From Melanocharis versteri (Eukaryota; Chordata; Aves; Passeriformes; Melanocharitidae): a stretch of 64,000 bases of DNA. Shown one piece after another: positions 45,121 through 58,398 of the stretch. The number at the start of each line of letters is the position of its first letter. Position 1 is the stretch's first letter. Under the pieces are notes generated by a model, which was not told the origin of the DNA, made no database searches, and worked only from the letters and a program-made list of their open reading frames with translations. Location of the stretch: assembly GCA_013397845.1 (NCBI GenBank), contig VZTG01003728.1:1606084-1670083 (forward strand), written 5' to 3'. The translations under genes were made by a program, and so were the position numbers.

Positions 45121-48100
45121 GAGTACTTAAATTACCAAAGCAACTGAACTATGAGCAGTTCTTCACGCAAAGCAGAGGAAGAACTACTTCTCTAGACGTA
45201 ACAAACAGAGATTTACGTATCTGCAGGCTGCAGGAGAAGTCCATCACTGTCAGAACAAGATCAAAAGTTCTCATCTCCACGGAAGAAGGGAAAAAAAGTT
45301 TGTTGTAAAAGACAACCCTTTTAAAGGTGAGTATTAATCAGTGAAAGCCATCATCTTTCATTTGCATAGATTTTTAGCTGAGGGAGTCTGTTCACTGATG
45401 ACTGTCTTCATGTTGCCTCATGGTCATAATTCCAGTGTTTCTGCAATAACTATCGTTACCTTAGGAAAGGCATAAATATTTTAAAATACTATCTTTTTCC
45501 CAAAGAATTATGATTTTTTTTCCAAATTTAGATTTCTATGAGGTTAATTAACTTTTGCTTAGTGACAAATTAATAACTTCCAACAGTTCATTATATTCAT
45601 TCATACAATAAATCAATACAGTATTCTGAAATACAAAAAAGTTAAGTATTTGCACCTAACATCTATCACTTACAGATGCAGTTGTATTTTCTCCAATAAT
45701 TAATACACTTGAATCATCTAAAATGCTTTATGCTTAAAAAAATCGTAACAGAAACACATTTCAACTTTTAAGAGCAGCAAGGCCATGGATGTTCGATGGT
45801 TCTGATTTCCATTAACCTCAAATGAACCAGATCAGTGATTTACAGTTTTTACAGCAATGCAGGATCAAGCAATATTAAACTTGTTAGGTGCTGACTCAGC
45901 AAGTTCAAAAAGCTGTAAGTACCAGGCGATCATGGCCAAAAATTGTGTTTCAATTTTGCTATTTATATTTACATCTTAACAGCAATACATTTGGCTTTCC
46001 AGAGTTGTCTGCAAGTACTGTTTTCTTTCCAAAGGAAGACACGTTTCTTCAGACTTCTACTGAAAGCCTGAGGCCAGGGAAATTGCTTCCATTTCTGGGA
46101 ACATGTACTGTCAAAGAAAAAGACCAACATGCACTACAAACATCACAGTCTCTTTTCACTTCCCAAAAGAACTGCCAGCTGACAGTCAGTAACTTCCTCT
46201 GGGATCAGTGCCCATGGAGTTTATATATGTTCACACAAATCTTATGTTTTGAAAACGTAAGATCTTAGACTGTGGCAGTTAAGTCAAGTAACATTTGTTT
46301 GAGAAACAATTTCCTTCAACGGACAGACAAATCCCTCTGCTAAATATCCACTATCATTGTAGTCCCCGAGCCCTCTTAATCTGGCAGCAGGATGCAGCGC
46401 CACCAGTTCCCACTCCCTGCTCACTGGAAAGCCTTATGTCTTCCTCCTCACCTGTACAGCCCAATACATACCACGTCTTTACAAAGAAGCACTGATTTGT
46501 AAATGAGTCTACAGTAAGCCTACTAGAATTAGTAACATTACATTCTTTTGGGAACACAAGGGCAAAGGATACTAGCACAAATGACAGTTCCTTGGAGAGC
46601 TGATGGAAGCTCAGTGGTCTGTCACAGAGAAGCTTTCTTCCAACTGTTCTCTTGGTTTCTTTTGGTCTATCAGATTCAAGAAACACTTTTCTACCAATTA
46701 CTGTCAAAATGTGAATAAATCCAAGAATGAAGTGCTGAATTTATTCTGTAAATGTATGAAAAACAGCTTAAAATGTGAACTTAGCATGTATAAAGGGAAT
46801 TTAGCACAATAACTTGTACTCCTATAAATAAAAACATAATGCAGGAAGATAAACAAAAAGGCAGTGATACAGGGAAGAGAAATGGGTAAATGACAGCAAG
46901 CATATGAATTGTAAATAAAATGAAAAGAAAGTCACAGCTGTGAAGAACATCCATTCTGCAATATGACCCAACATAGCAGTGTTACAGACAGGCTTGGATG
47001 ATTTGTTACATTTCAATTACAAATCTTTTGCAAAAACTCATTTACCATCTCCACGTTTTCAAGAATAAATAGAATTATTACAACTAGCCGCACATACATT
47101 CCCAGAGTACTAATGCTACTTTTGGGGTTTAGTACATTTTAATGAATTTTACAAAAGGTTTACAGGTGTGAGGCTGGCAAAGAAGATTCAGTCTTATACA
47201 AGGTCTGAACACAATCACAGCTAATACTGTACTGCACTTGAAGCATTAAAGAATACTGGTACTACTATTTTACTGTGTTTGCTTTTCACTGTGGAGGTTA
47301 GGGAAGAACACTCATCTGTTTCAGCCACAGTCAACCCAATACTGCAACTTCTGAAGGAAAGTTAGCTGAAATCCCTGAGATGTACTACCCACTTGTATAC
47401 GCATATCCTACAAACATTTAAAGAGGCATAAATGCTATTCTTTATTCTACAAAATGTCATCTTTCATGTATACAGAAATAAAGAATGTTCATTTTATTTG
47501 GTTAGAGTTCTAAGATAAACAAGACGAACAAGTATTTCAAAGATAATCGGTGCTTTTTAAAACAATGTTAAACAACACATTAGTAAGCAATAATTTAGTT
47601 GACTAATATTAGCAATGTAAAATCATTTGCCATTTAATGGAATTTTTTTTTTTGTGATTACCCTCTAGCTTTACATTGTTAGGTTACTTTCAAAGCTCTC
47701 TTCAAAAGTTTGTTTCTTTAAGCTGGCCTGTATGCATGCACCCATTAGTTAAGGTACTTTTCAGTAACACTGATTTGGGAAAAAAAACCATAGTTTAGCT
47801 GGTTTTGGTGAGCTCAGCTGTAGAGAACTCCCTTTTTAGTTTCTGCAACACTTGGGTGCCCCAAAACTTGCATTTGTTGACCTTCCTTAGCTGCAGCAAA
47901 GGATGGCAGCAACGCAGACTACAAACTGTGAGGAGAAGGCTTCTGGACACAGCTCGGTGGGTGTAGCTGCCTTGCGGTGCACTGAGAGTTGCAGGCAGAA
48001 ACCTCTAACACCAAGACTAAAGAAAACACCTCAACACTGAACTTCTCCACAGTCTTAAGGTGCACAAATATTCTCAAACAAAGTTGTCAACGGATTGACA

Positions 48101-51100
48101 ACAATGTTACTGCTTTACTGCTTCTATCGAAAAAGAAGATACTGCAGAAATACTGAACCTTTTCCTTCTCCTGCCCTCTTTCTTCCATAATAACAGAAAG
48201 AGACAGGAATATACAAAATACTGCAACCAAAAAAGATAACATTTGTTCAATTCTATTGTAGCATTTGTTTCAATGGCACTTCTTACTAATTGTTTTGATA
48301 ACATGAATTTATGTGAATGCATATTTGTTTTTTAAATGACCAACATAATGAGACTCGTTACTCAGAGAAAGAAATTCAGATCTTACACATTCTCTCCTAC
48401 CTGTGTATGTGTATGAATGAGAGGGAGCATGCCACAGATGAGATGAGATTTTCACCCCGAATAAAGATAACCTATTTTAGTATATTTCAATACCATTCAT
48501 TTTCTATCCTGGGAATTTATTATAAAATCAAATTACATGTATGATAAACCTTCTGTAATTATCAGTAAGAGTCTTATTTTTCAGTTTAAAGACACTTCTG
48601 ATTTACAGCTGCATTTTACATACTGTACAGATGACTGCATGTATATTCCAACATCAAAATTCAGACATTTTTCATTCAAATCAGTTAAATTGAAAAATCT
48701 TTTCTTTCTGTCTGCCTATATTTCTCTTTAATTGTGGTCAGTATAGGACCTTATTACAAGTAATTTGTTACTACAGGGCTGCGGAAAAAATGCTAGCCTC
48801 ACAAGTTTTGTCATTTTCACCCCCACTTCTCCTGCAGGCTGCTATTGTTGATGGCCTTTATGGAAATATAAATTCAATCAGCAGCTGCAAATTTCATGAG
48901 ACGTCCATCTTCATGCTGAATTTCTCACTGAGTGTCAAAACAATCTGTGGACTTCTTCCTGATGAAACACACTTTGAATTGTAAATTTCTGCAAATTTCT
49001 CATGTTAGAATTTGAGCTGCACTAAAATAGAGCTAGTCCAGATATAGTGCCTGCCAGATTGAGACAAGTAATTTTCCCCCTCATTATCTCAACTCTGACA
49101 TTGAAAGGGTTAAAAATAGCCCACAAAAAATTACCTGTTTCTTTTTTATTTTACATTAAAAAATTAAATTCCATTTGCCGTTCTTTTTTGAAGAAAAATA
49201 AAAAGGCCTTTGAAACACTCCAGATACTCTCAAATCAGTTATTTGAAACCGGTATTCATTTTACCATATTTTGCAGTGATAAACCCCCAGAAATTAGTTG
49301 CAATAGAACTTAAAGAATTTCCTATGGTGCCAAAATGGTTCATAGAGATCGTTTTTTTCTTCTATATCTCAACTTACATTAAATGTTGATGGAAAATAGA
49401 AAATCGATGCATAAATTACAAAAAGCAAAACTTTAGTAGAGTTTTGAAGAGTTTACTGTTTTCTGAATACAATGAAACAAAATAAAGTTTCTCATTCAAT
49501 TACTGTTTCTTGTAGTAGCTTAGAAGGCACACATAGCTTACCAAGTATATTATAGCAGTTCAGATATTTTGCTTTAGAGAAACATTTGTTTTTCTCTTCT
49601 GTAGGCACTGACATGAAATACATAAAACAATACCACTTCACCAATTTGCAAGCAAACTAAATAGTCTATTTATTATATAGAAAGGAGGTAAGAAAAATTC
49701 ACCCAGAGAAATTCACTATTGATGATGATTTATCTATTCATGTAGTTGAGAATGAACTGACTTTCTGTTTGTTTTCTTTTCTCTCGGGATAAATACTGTG
49801 GTGGGACAGGTGAAGGGTTTACTGAACTGCACTATCACTGAAAATAATGTTTTGGATGTTTCAGTACAAATATGACATTCTAAAACACAAGACCGTCTTT
49901 CAGTTCAGAGAAAATTCAAATGGGCATCTTCTTTTTGTATATATCAAACTTGCAGTTCATTAACAGAATGAGGAAAGAAACTTAAGAGTGAGCTACAGAG
50001 TAACTCTGTTGCAAAAGACCAAGGTTTTATCACTTCATCATGTCTATTTCTTTTATCACTACATCATTTCTTTGGTTGAGTCATTCCCCATTCCCTGCCC
50101 CCTCCCTCAGTTACCTACTCTGCATTCTGGTTTATGTGAACTGGAATGACCTCAGAGTTGATCATAATTCCAAACCCTCAAAACTGAACTATACACTTTC
50201 CCTGACTGGTTTCTTAAACTTAAGTATAATTCACTGATTTAAAAAAACAACAAATATGCAAGAACACTAGTCTATGTCAAAAATCAGGTTAGTCTCCAAA
50301 AAAGACCCAAGGAAAGAATGCTGGTATGCAGCTGGAGAAGGACTTTCACTAGTTAGGTGAAATCTTATGCTCTGGCAAACAGGCAGGTCACAGGGGCATG
50401 TCGCTCAGAGGAAAGTTACCGGGCTTCCTACACTTATTAAACTGACCCTTATAAACTTGCTATTCTTAGAATGTTCCCTGCTCAGCATGACAAAAACACC
50501 TCTCAACTTTGCTGAAAATGTTATTTCAACAGAACTCTGGTTTGGGTTCATGAGTTACAACATCCAGATCAAATACTCTTGATACTTTATCTCACTTTTA
50601 CACTGTCATATACATATTAGCTTTAACACAAAATGAAGACACACACCAGTCTCTCCTCTAACACAAGTAATTTTATATAGTGAAGCAGATGTTCTGTGAC
50701 ACATGGCTTCCTGTCACAAGTTCTGGCTATAAATTCTGCTTGGGTAGGTAGCAAGAGTGGCAATTACTAAATGTATTATAATAGCTTTCATTATAACAGA
50801 TTCCTGAATATTACTTGGTTATTTTTATCTGTGGAGCCTGCCAGAAAGGAAGTAGTCATAACAAGACAATCTAGTTCTATTTCTCAAAATATTGAGAGTA
50901 CTACTGATAAAAGTTTGCTGTAATAATTGCAAAGTACAGGAACCAAGAATCCTTCCTAATCATATTAATCATTGTACAATAAGTGGCCTCTTTGGGGTTT
51001 AACTTTATTTTGCATTATTTAAAAACCTCACAAATTCTCAAAAACAATTACTTCTATTTAATCCATATCTTCCAAGTTCTAGGCCATGACACTTTAATAA

Positions 51101-54100
51101 AGTGCAGGATGTTGAAGCACTTCCAAAGGGAGCTGATTAAACTTCCATCAAATACATTAAAGTGCAGAATTTTCCAAGTTATGTGTGGAGTCAGGCTTGG
51201 CAACCTCAAGGCATCCTACCAAAAATGAAAACACCAAAGTAATTCAAAGTTAGGGAAGTAAATGAAGATTGAGAACAGTTTTAATAAGCAACACAAAGCT
51301 GCATAAAAGAAAACCCCCAGTAGTATAAACCCAATAACTATGATCCTGTAAAACCTAGTATGTTCTATGTATTTCCCTAATGCCATCTTCTGCACTGTAA
51401 AGCCACTGAAGAAGTGTGATTTCTTTTTTCCTTCCACTATAACCTTGAAATTCATTAGTATATCAATTACATACAAATGCTTAAAAAGAACAGCACTCTA
51501 GAAGAGCCCTCACCCTGAGCAAACCAGTTATAGAATTTTATGCCGTGTAAAACATTACATTAGGAGGGGAATTCAGTCACCTGCTGACAAAAAAAATTGA
51601 TCAAGTAGCAATGTCACAAGTCAGGTAAACCTAGGATGACACTAAACTTACATTTTGGCAAGGTATCAGAAGTACCACAAACAAACAAAAATCATAACTT
51701 TTATGGCATTAACATACATCGCCTGCAGATTACATTACATTCCTCCCACATTAAAAGCTTTGCTTTTAATTTAATAACACCTTCTACACATACATGCATA
51801 GAAGTTCATCAAGATTTCCTTTTTCTCGCCTTCTTCCTAAGACAACTAGAAAAGTTTGTAAACGGCAAGACTGCTTAAAAAGGTTGGGAGCACTAACACC
51901 TTATGAAGCTGATTTTTAAAATACAGCATAATCATTCCTAACATTGGAAGCAGGCAAAAGTGAAGCAAATAATAATAAAAACTCAAAAGGACCATTACTT
52001 TCTCATCCAAAGTATTCAGTTGCAAGGCAGTCCCTATGTAATGTAATCATTCCATTCAAAAAACTTGAAAAATATCTTGTTGAAAATTGACGTGAATTTT
52101 AACCGAGTCTCATAAAGCAAGCAACAGTTTCCAAAGCAGGCACATGCAGTGGTTAAAACAGTACTATTTGGAGGACTGTCAGTTGATTCCCCATAGGCAT
52201 AAAATACACACCCTCTCTGGGAACATGAATTCTCATGTGTTCTACGTGGCCTTCACAGTTTATGGCACTTCGAGAAGGAAGCAGGGATGTGATACACAAA
52301 GAATACTGCAACAGTGGCCAGTTGTCCAGTGCCATAATCTTGTACCTAAATGCTCTCAGAAAAACCTGTGGAAAAGCACTTGGGCACCAGCAAGAACAGA
52401 AAAAAGAAATGTTACAGCTGTTACCATTGAGGGAGAAGGAAACAGAATCACAGTACTTCTGTCTGCTGATAGATCTCTAGAGAAAAATTGTCATATTAAC
52501 CCAGTAAAGTCCCAGGGAAATTAAAAAGTGAACGGAAATGTTAGTTTATCCCTCAGGCAAAACTTGATTAATTTCTAGAATTCTATAAGCATTGCTTAGA
52601 TTATGGCATCTTTAATAATATTGCATCAGTCCCAATTTACACAAGGTTTATCTTCTGAAAGGAAACATGGTTAATATCTAGCCTCTCAAAAAATATGTCT
52701 CAGTATAATAGAAATCTGTGTGCAGGTTTCCAGAAATGCTTGTGGCCCAGACCTTTGAACCATTTGCAAAACCATAAGAATAATCATGTTGCTCAGTGAT
52801 CTCCAGTATCACTATTTATGATAGCCTTGAGAGCCTCATCCAGAGTGATGCCATGCTAATTAATGCATAATCAAGCACAATCATTTTTCTGTTATTCTAC
52901 ATATTAAGTGTAATTTTCAAATATTTTCCATCAATGAGATGATCAACAAAAATAATTTAGAATAATCAAAGGATCCTGAAGAGGCTGCATGCACAATATA
53001 AGAGTTCTCTAAAGGTTGATGTAAAAGGAAAAAGATAATCACTAAACAATTTTTAGGTATCTGCCATCGAATCCTAGCCTTCCATGCTCATTAATATTTA
53101 CAACTGCATTCCTAGTCTCCACTAAAACTAGCACAAGATTCAATGTCTTTCTTTCACTTATTCAAAGATTAGCTCAAACTGCTTTCTGTTATCCACCTAT
53201 TTTCTCTTGACAAAGAGAAAAAAACCAACTAACCAACTACCATCAAAAAACAGTTTCACGGTTGTTTCCTATGATATCGCATCTCCTCCACACAGACTTC
53301 CCTCCCTGAAGGGCATGAGCCTTACAGAATTTAGCAGACAACAATGCAGAAAGATATGTTAAAGACTAAGTTTAAATCCTCTTGTAATCTGAATCACAAA
53401 TAGCAGGTTCAGAGTACTGCCGCACAGAGAAAGTATGGAAAGGAGAGCACTGAAAAGGAAAACACAAGTATGAACTTCCTTGTATGGATTCTCCCATCCA
53501 AGGCTTTCTACACCTTTGGAATAAAAAAAGGGGCAAGCACAGGAGATCCACCTTCTTTTCTGAAGGCAAACAGTGGAAGTTCTGTCTACGACACAGGGTA
53601 TCATAGCTATCAGACTAACTCAACATCGTATTCTATACATCCACCAGGCAAGCTGTCGTCTAACAATTTTTTCACCACTTTGTTTTCTTTAGCACCTATG
53701 AAACATCTATTAGGTATACTATCTAAACACCTATTAATACTATACTGAAGAAATTACCAATCATTTTCCTTTTAGTCCATTATTTTGTTGTTTGTCAGAT
53801 GCAGACATACTATTTATTAGGTCTTCATCATACTTCAAAATATGTTCTAATGATTCTACTGTCCACGTTAAATATATTTTGCATTCTTCCATTTTACAAC
53901 AAGTTGCAGGTTCTTTTTCTCTACATAGAATTAAATACTGTGTTTCAGTCCTCATTCATCTTCAGCCATTTTTTAGATATCGCATTCACACAAATCTTCA
54001 GATGCATCCAATAGCATCTTTTCTTCTGAGCCAACTCTAAGTCACTTTTTATGACTTTTTGGCCAACTTCCTTATGCTGTATCTTTTCCTAACTAGCAAT

Positions 54101-55454
54101 GTCACAATTTTTTTCAGTCAGCTCAATCTTCATTCTAGTCCCGTTTTCTCCCCAGTTTAGTTGATCTAATTGAAATAATTTCATCTAGTCCAATTAGATA
54201 AAACAGGTATACATATATACTTACAGATTCAAATCCAGAGCCAACACATTCTTGAACGTCATTGCACAGAAATGGCTCAGTATTTTATAGAAACTCCTCA
54301 GAACCTCTGCAACATCCCCACTTGTTCACTTACAAAAGGCATCAGAACCCCATTACGCCGATGTCAGTCCAAGGGTTTGCCATCTTATTCATGCAGACTA
54401 TCTACTCTCACCTAGAAATTAACTCTGATAAACTGTTCCAATTTCATCAGCAGTTACGAGGTCTTCCATTACATATGATTTCAGGATAACACCACCATTT
54501 TAAAATACTAGCACCTTAAAATATTAAATAGCGATAATTTAACCTACTGTGTGAACTTTAACTACAGCAACATAAGATAAAAGTTTCAGTCTGCCAATAA
54601 CTCTTCAAAAATAAATCTGGATGCCTTTTGAAAAGACTCAAAATTAAGCAATACTGAGTAAATTACAAACTTCCATCTAAAAATGCAAAATTTTCTAAAT
54701 TCACAGAAATATTGGCTTCATCACCAGCAAGCTCTTTCAGCACGATAGAAGGCAAACTACAGAACATGCCTTGGGAAACAACCCAAGAAAAAGAGAAAAA
54801 GAGGCGTGTGCAGCTATTCAGAGGTATGTTGGCTACAGATGAGCCGGCTAGTCAAAAGGGTTAAAATGTTACTGATATTTGTGAATTGTTACTAAAATTA
54901 CACACAGTGGTTGCTATACTTTTCACAGCTTGAGGGTATGAGGGGGAGGTAGGTGAAAACCTAGTGAATACTGCATACATATCATAATTCGCGTGGCCAT
55001 TGCAGGGCCACAGAAGTGACAGAAAAAAATCTCGTAATTTGAGATAGATCACTTCTTATATAAAATCACTTATTTCTGAATCAAAATTATTTATACCAAA
55101 GTCACCTTGGAATAAATAATGCCTAAAAAAACCCCAAAACCAACAGGTTATGCTGTCAGTTTTAGAATTGATAATGTGCTTCAGAGATTAAACATTCTTC
55201 TAAACAATTGAACAGATGGAATTTCTCACTGTTTGTTAACTGGATCAATACTTAAAATATAAATCAAATTAAACTGAAAGATACTGTCTTCTAAAAAGAG
55301 GTGCAGCATGCCAAAAATATTGAGTGCAGTAGGGATAAAGCTGACATTATTGTATAACATGATACACTTCTGAAATACTTAAACTAAATCTCAAAGATTA
55401 AGACACAGTGGTTTCATCTGAGGGGAAAAAAAACACATTTCATTTTGGTAGTTG
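45121..55454. other. NDUFAF2: Inferred NDUFAF2 intron 1, central part
   Basis: AT-rich DNA with many short frames. The 126-codon frames at 45888-46268 and 52144-52524 show no recognised domain or coding context. Confidence 0.55.
52140..52200 (+). repeat. Possible tRNA-derived SINE (MIR-like) remnant
   Basis: GCAGTGGTTAAAACAGTACT followed by TTGGAGGACTG and GTTGATTCCC resembles the tRNA-related head of MIR/core-SINEs, including A- and B-box-like spacing. Weak match. Confidence 0.3.
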
Positions 55455-55714
55455 CCATGAGTAAACGGTATTTTGTGTCTCTGTTTAGGGGGAGTCCATG
55501 AGATTTAGCAATTATGTATCTGGCAGTTATCTGCTGTTATTTCTTGCCTGTTGCTCTTCTGCTTGTTAATAAACTGTTATTCTTTCATTTTTATCTACTC
55601 ATATTCATTCCTTATTGGTGGAATTGGTTGAACCTATAAAGAGAGGGATTGGTTGAACCTATTAAGGGAGGCAACTCATTCTGGAGTGTTCTCCTTTAGT
55701 GTCAAACCAAGACA
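55455..55714 (+). mobile_element. Truncated LTR-like 3' part
   Basis: TGCTTGTTAATAAACTGTTATTCTTTC (poly(A) signal at about 55568), GGAATTGGTTGAACC and an end GTCAAACCAAGACA resemble the R/U5 of an avian LTR. The phrase ATTGGTTGAACCTAT is repeated in tandem about 28 bp apart. No 5' terminus or target duplication was found. Confidence 0.5.
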
Positions 55715-56531
55715 GCAGAGGAAAAAAATACAAAACACTGCAGCATAACACTCCTCTAAATCTCAAATGCCCATATATTTCTGCTCACTTTCCCCCTCTG
55801 AATTTTTTTACTGGTTCCAAAACCAGTTATAAATGAACCAAATCATAGATACCAATCATCGTCCAACATTAAAGCTCCCACTGAAGAGTGTTTTTTTAAA
55901 CTTTTCAGTCCTTTTAATTCCATTTGTTTCTAACTATATTCATTATGAGGAAAATTTCTGATTTGATCGAAGACTTTTCCCCCTCTCACCTTATTGCCAA
56001 TGTTTACATATTTGGCCTTTCATGAGATTTCCTCTATACAGTCAAACAATACTACTTTCAAAAAAAACGCCACCACACCCTTTCTCACCAGTTACATTTT
56101 CTACCGATGCTACTTCATTGGTTTCCAGCTTTTTCTGTTGCATCAACAAGATGAGCTAGAAAAGCTCCAGCGCACTACTGCATTTACAGCAATTGTTCTA
56201 ACAGCTACTCTCAGAAATATATAAATAATAATTATCTTGCAATACGTACAAGGCAAGTGCCTCATGGCACTGCCTGTCCTTCACCCTCGCTTGTCTTCCT
56301 GTGTTTCATCTCTGGAGACACTGCAATCTTTGCAACACAAACACCCTTCAGACAAATATTTGTATTACAGATACCACAACACAACTCCAATTACTTTTAC
56401 TATTTCCTTCTGATTCATAGTACTGCTAAGCACCCTCCACAGTTCTGCTGAGTTTCCTATCAAGGTTCACACAACTTATACACAGAAATAAATTCTTCTC
56501 TACTAAGAGTTTAGTCCTGCCTCCTGTCTTA

Positions 56532-56552
56532 CCATCTCTCTCTCTCTCTCAG
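56532..56552 (+). repeat. TC dinucleotide tract
   Basis: Short run of CTCTCTCTCTCTCTCTC in intronic sequence. Confidence 0.9.
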
Positions 56553-57859
56553 GCACCTCCAAATACATGTATAATCTTCATATAAAAATTAGCATGTCTA
56601 AACCAGGTCCTATAATCCTCCCTTTCCACATATTCATGATGAATGCCATCATTCTCCTCCTTTCTTTCTGGTACTCAGGATTTCTCTCCAATGTGTAGGT
56701 TCTTTCTGCATAAGATATTTTCAGTAAGACTTTCCTGATTTTCCACACTGCTAAATTTGCCATTCAAGCACAACTACAACAACATAATTTTCTCTTGACA
56801 TGGCATATGCATCCTACCCTACTTGTGATTTATAACACTACTGCAAAGATTGGTTTTCTAGTCAGGAACTGTGGGAACTCAATTGTGTCTTTAGACCCTC
56901 TACAGGGTCTCTATTTTTCCCTTGGACTACAAGGTACTTTGTTTTCAAACTCCTGTGCAAGGAAGTGTCTCCTCTGTACCCTTTTCCTCTTTCTGTAGCC
57001 TGAGACCGGTGGACTCCCATCACATATGGGTCTGTATCAATCAAGCTACATTTTCTGTCTCCTTCATTAAATGGAAGAACTCTGTAAATATCCACAAAGT
57101 AATTTCAAAATTTTCCTTTCCTTCTATTTGACATGAAGTAAAAAATTTCTACCATGAGTGGGTTGTGTTTTTGCTAATAAGGATGGCTGTTACTATCCAT
57201 ATTTATCTACAGTACCTCTTCTTAGGAATCAACTTTAAACATCTCGGATAAAGGCCATCCTTCCATCTCAGTGACCAAGTAGTACTAGAGACGCAAGACA
57301 TTGCTGTGGCTCATAAGCGTCATAAAAATCTGAAAATAAATTTAAACAACACCGATGGGAAAAATCGTACTGCAATATCCAGGAAGATAAAATAAAAGTA
57401 GAGATGGCTTTTGTTCTGTGCCCAGCAGTACAGCAAATTTTGAAGTAGTTCTACAGCAGGTGTTTTCTTACTTTAAGGTCAAAAATTTGAAATAACTCTA
57501 TAAAAACAAATACATTTCACCAGCAGCAACTGAACTTCACTATTCTTCTAATTTAATTCTTTTTATTCTAGTTTCAGAAGAAGGTGCTTCTTTTGAAGGT
57601 TTTTTTTTTTTTTGTTCGGTAGAATATGGAAGATAGAAAACAGGCTTCTAGAGATAATGAATTTGCAGTAAGGAGGAAGTTAAATATTTGAGATTTCCTA
57701 ACTTACTTTTTTGTTTGTTTTTTTTTTTAAACACCCGAAGGGAGAAGGATATAGTAAGGGAAGCTGCCAGAAAAATGACAAGGAATCATCACTGCTATTG
57801 CACTACATTGAGCAATGTCAGTGTATGGGTGAAGATGCCTATAATCCACTTAGTAGCCT

Positions 57860-58393
57860 TGTGCTGGTTTTGGCTGCAGTAGAGGTAATTTTCTTCCCAG
57901 TGGCTGGTATGAGGCTATGTTTTGGATTTGTGCTGAACACAGGGTTGATAATATAGAGATGTTTTTGTTATTGCTGGGCAGAGGTCACACAGAGCCAAGG
58001 CTTTTTCTGCTTTTCATACTGCCATGGTGGTGAGGGGGCTGGGGGTGCCTGGGAGGCTGGCAGGAGACACAGCCAGGACAGGTGACCCCAACTGACCAAA
58101 GGGATATTCCAGACCTCGAGGCATCATGCTCAGTATACAAAGTGGGGGCAAAAAGAGGGAAAGGGGGGACATTTGGAGTGATGGCATTTATCTCCCTCAG
58201 TAACCATTATGCTGCTCTCCTGAGATGTCTGGTTTTCTTGTATGCATGGCTTTTGCTTTCCCTATTGAATTGTCTTTATCTCAACCCTCAAGTTTTCCGG
58301 CTTTTACCTTTCCAATTCTCACTGTAATCCTGCTGGTGGAGGAGGGAGTGAGCAGCTGCATGGGACTTGGTGGCTGTCTAGGGTTAAACCACA
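57860..58393 (+). mobile_element. Solo LTR of an avian endogenous retrovirus, 534 bp
   Basis: It begins TGTGCTGGTTTTGGCTG and ends GGGTTAAACCACA, with perfect 5-bp target duplications AGCCT at 57855-57859 and 58394-58398. Recognisable internal blocks are GTGACCCCAACTGACCAAAG, GGATATTCCAGACC and CTGTCTTTATC-like sequence near 58.27 kb in the R/U5 area. The TATA-like motif (GTATACAAAG, about 58132) and poly(A) signal are degenerate. It is antisense to NDUFAF2, in inferred intron 1. A short open frame at 58082-58327 is not a gene. Confidence 0.93.
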
Positions 58394-58398
58394 AGCCT

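Noticed and set aside
45888..46268. 126-codon frame on the plus strand
   Set aside because: No recognised family and no coding-like context; probably chance.
52144..52524. 126-codon frame on the plus strand
   Set aside because: It starts in a MIR-like remnant and overlaps a minus-strand frame; no recognised domain.
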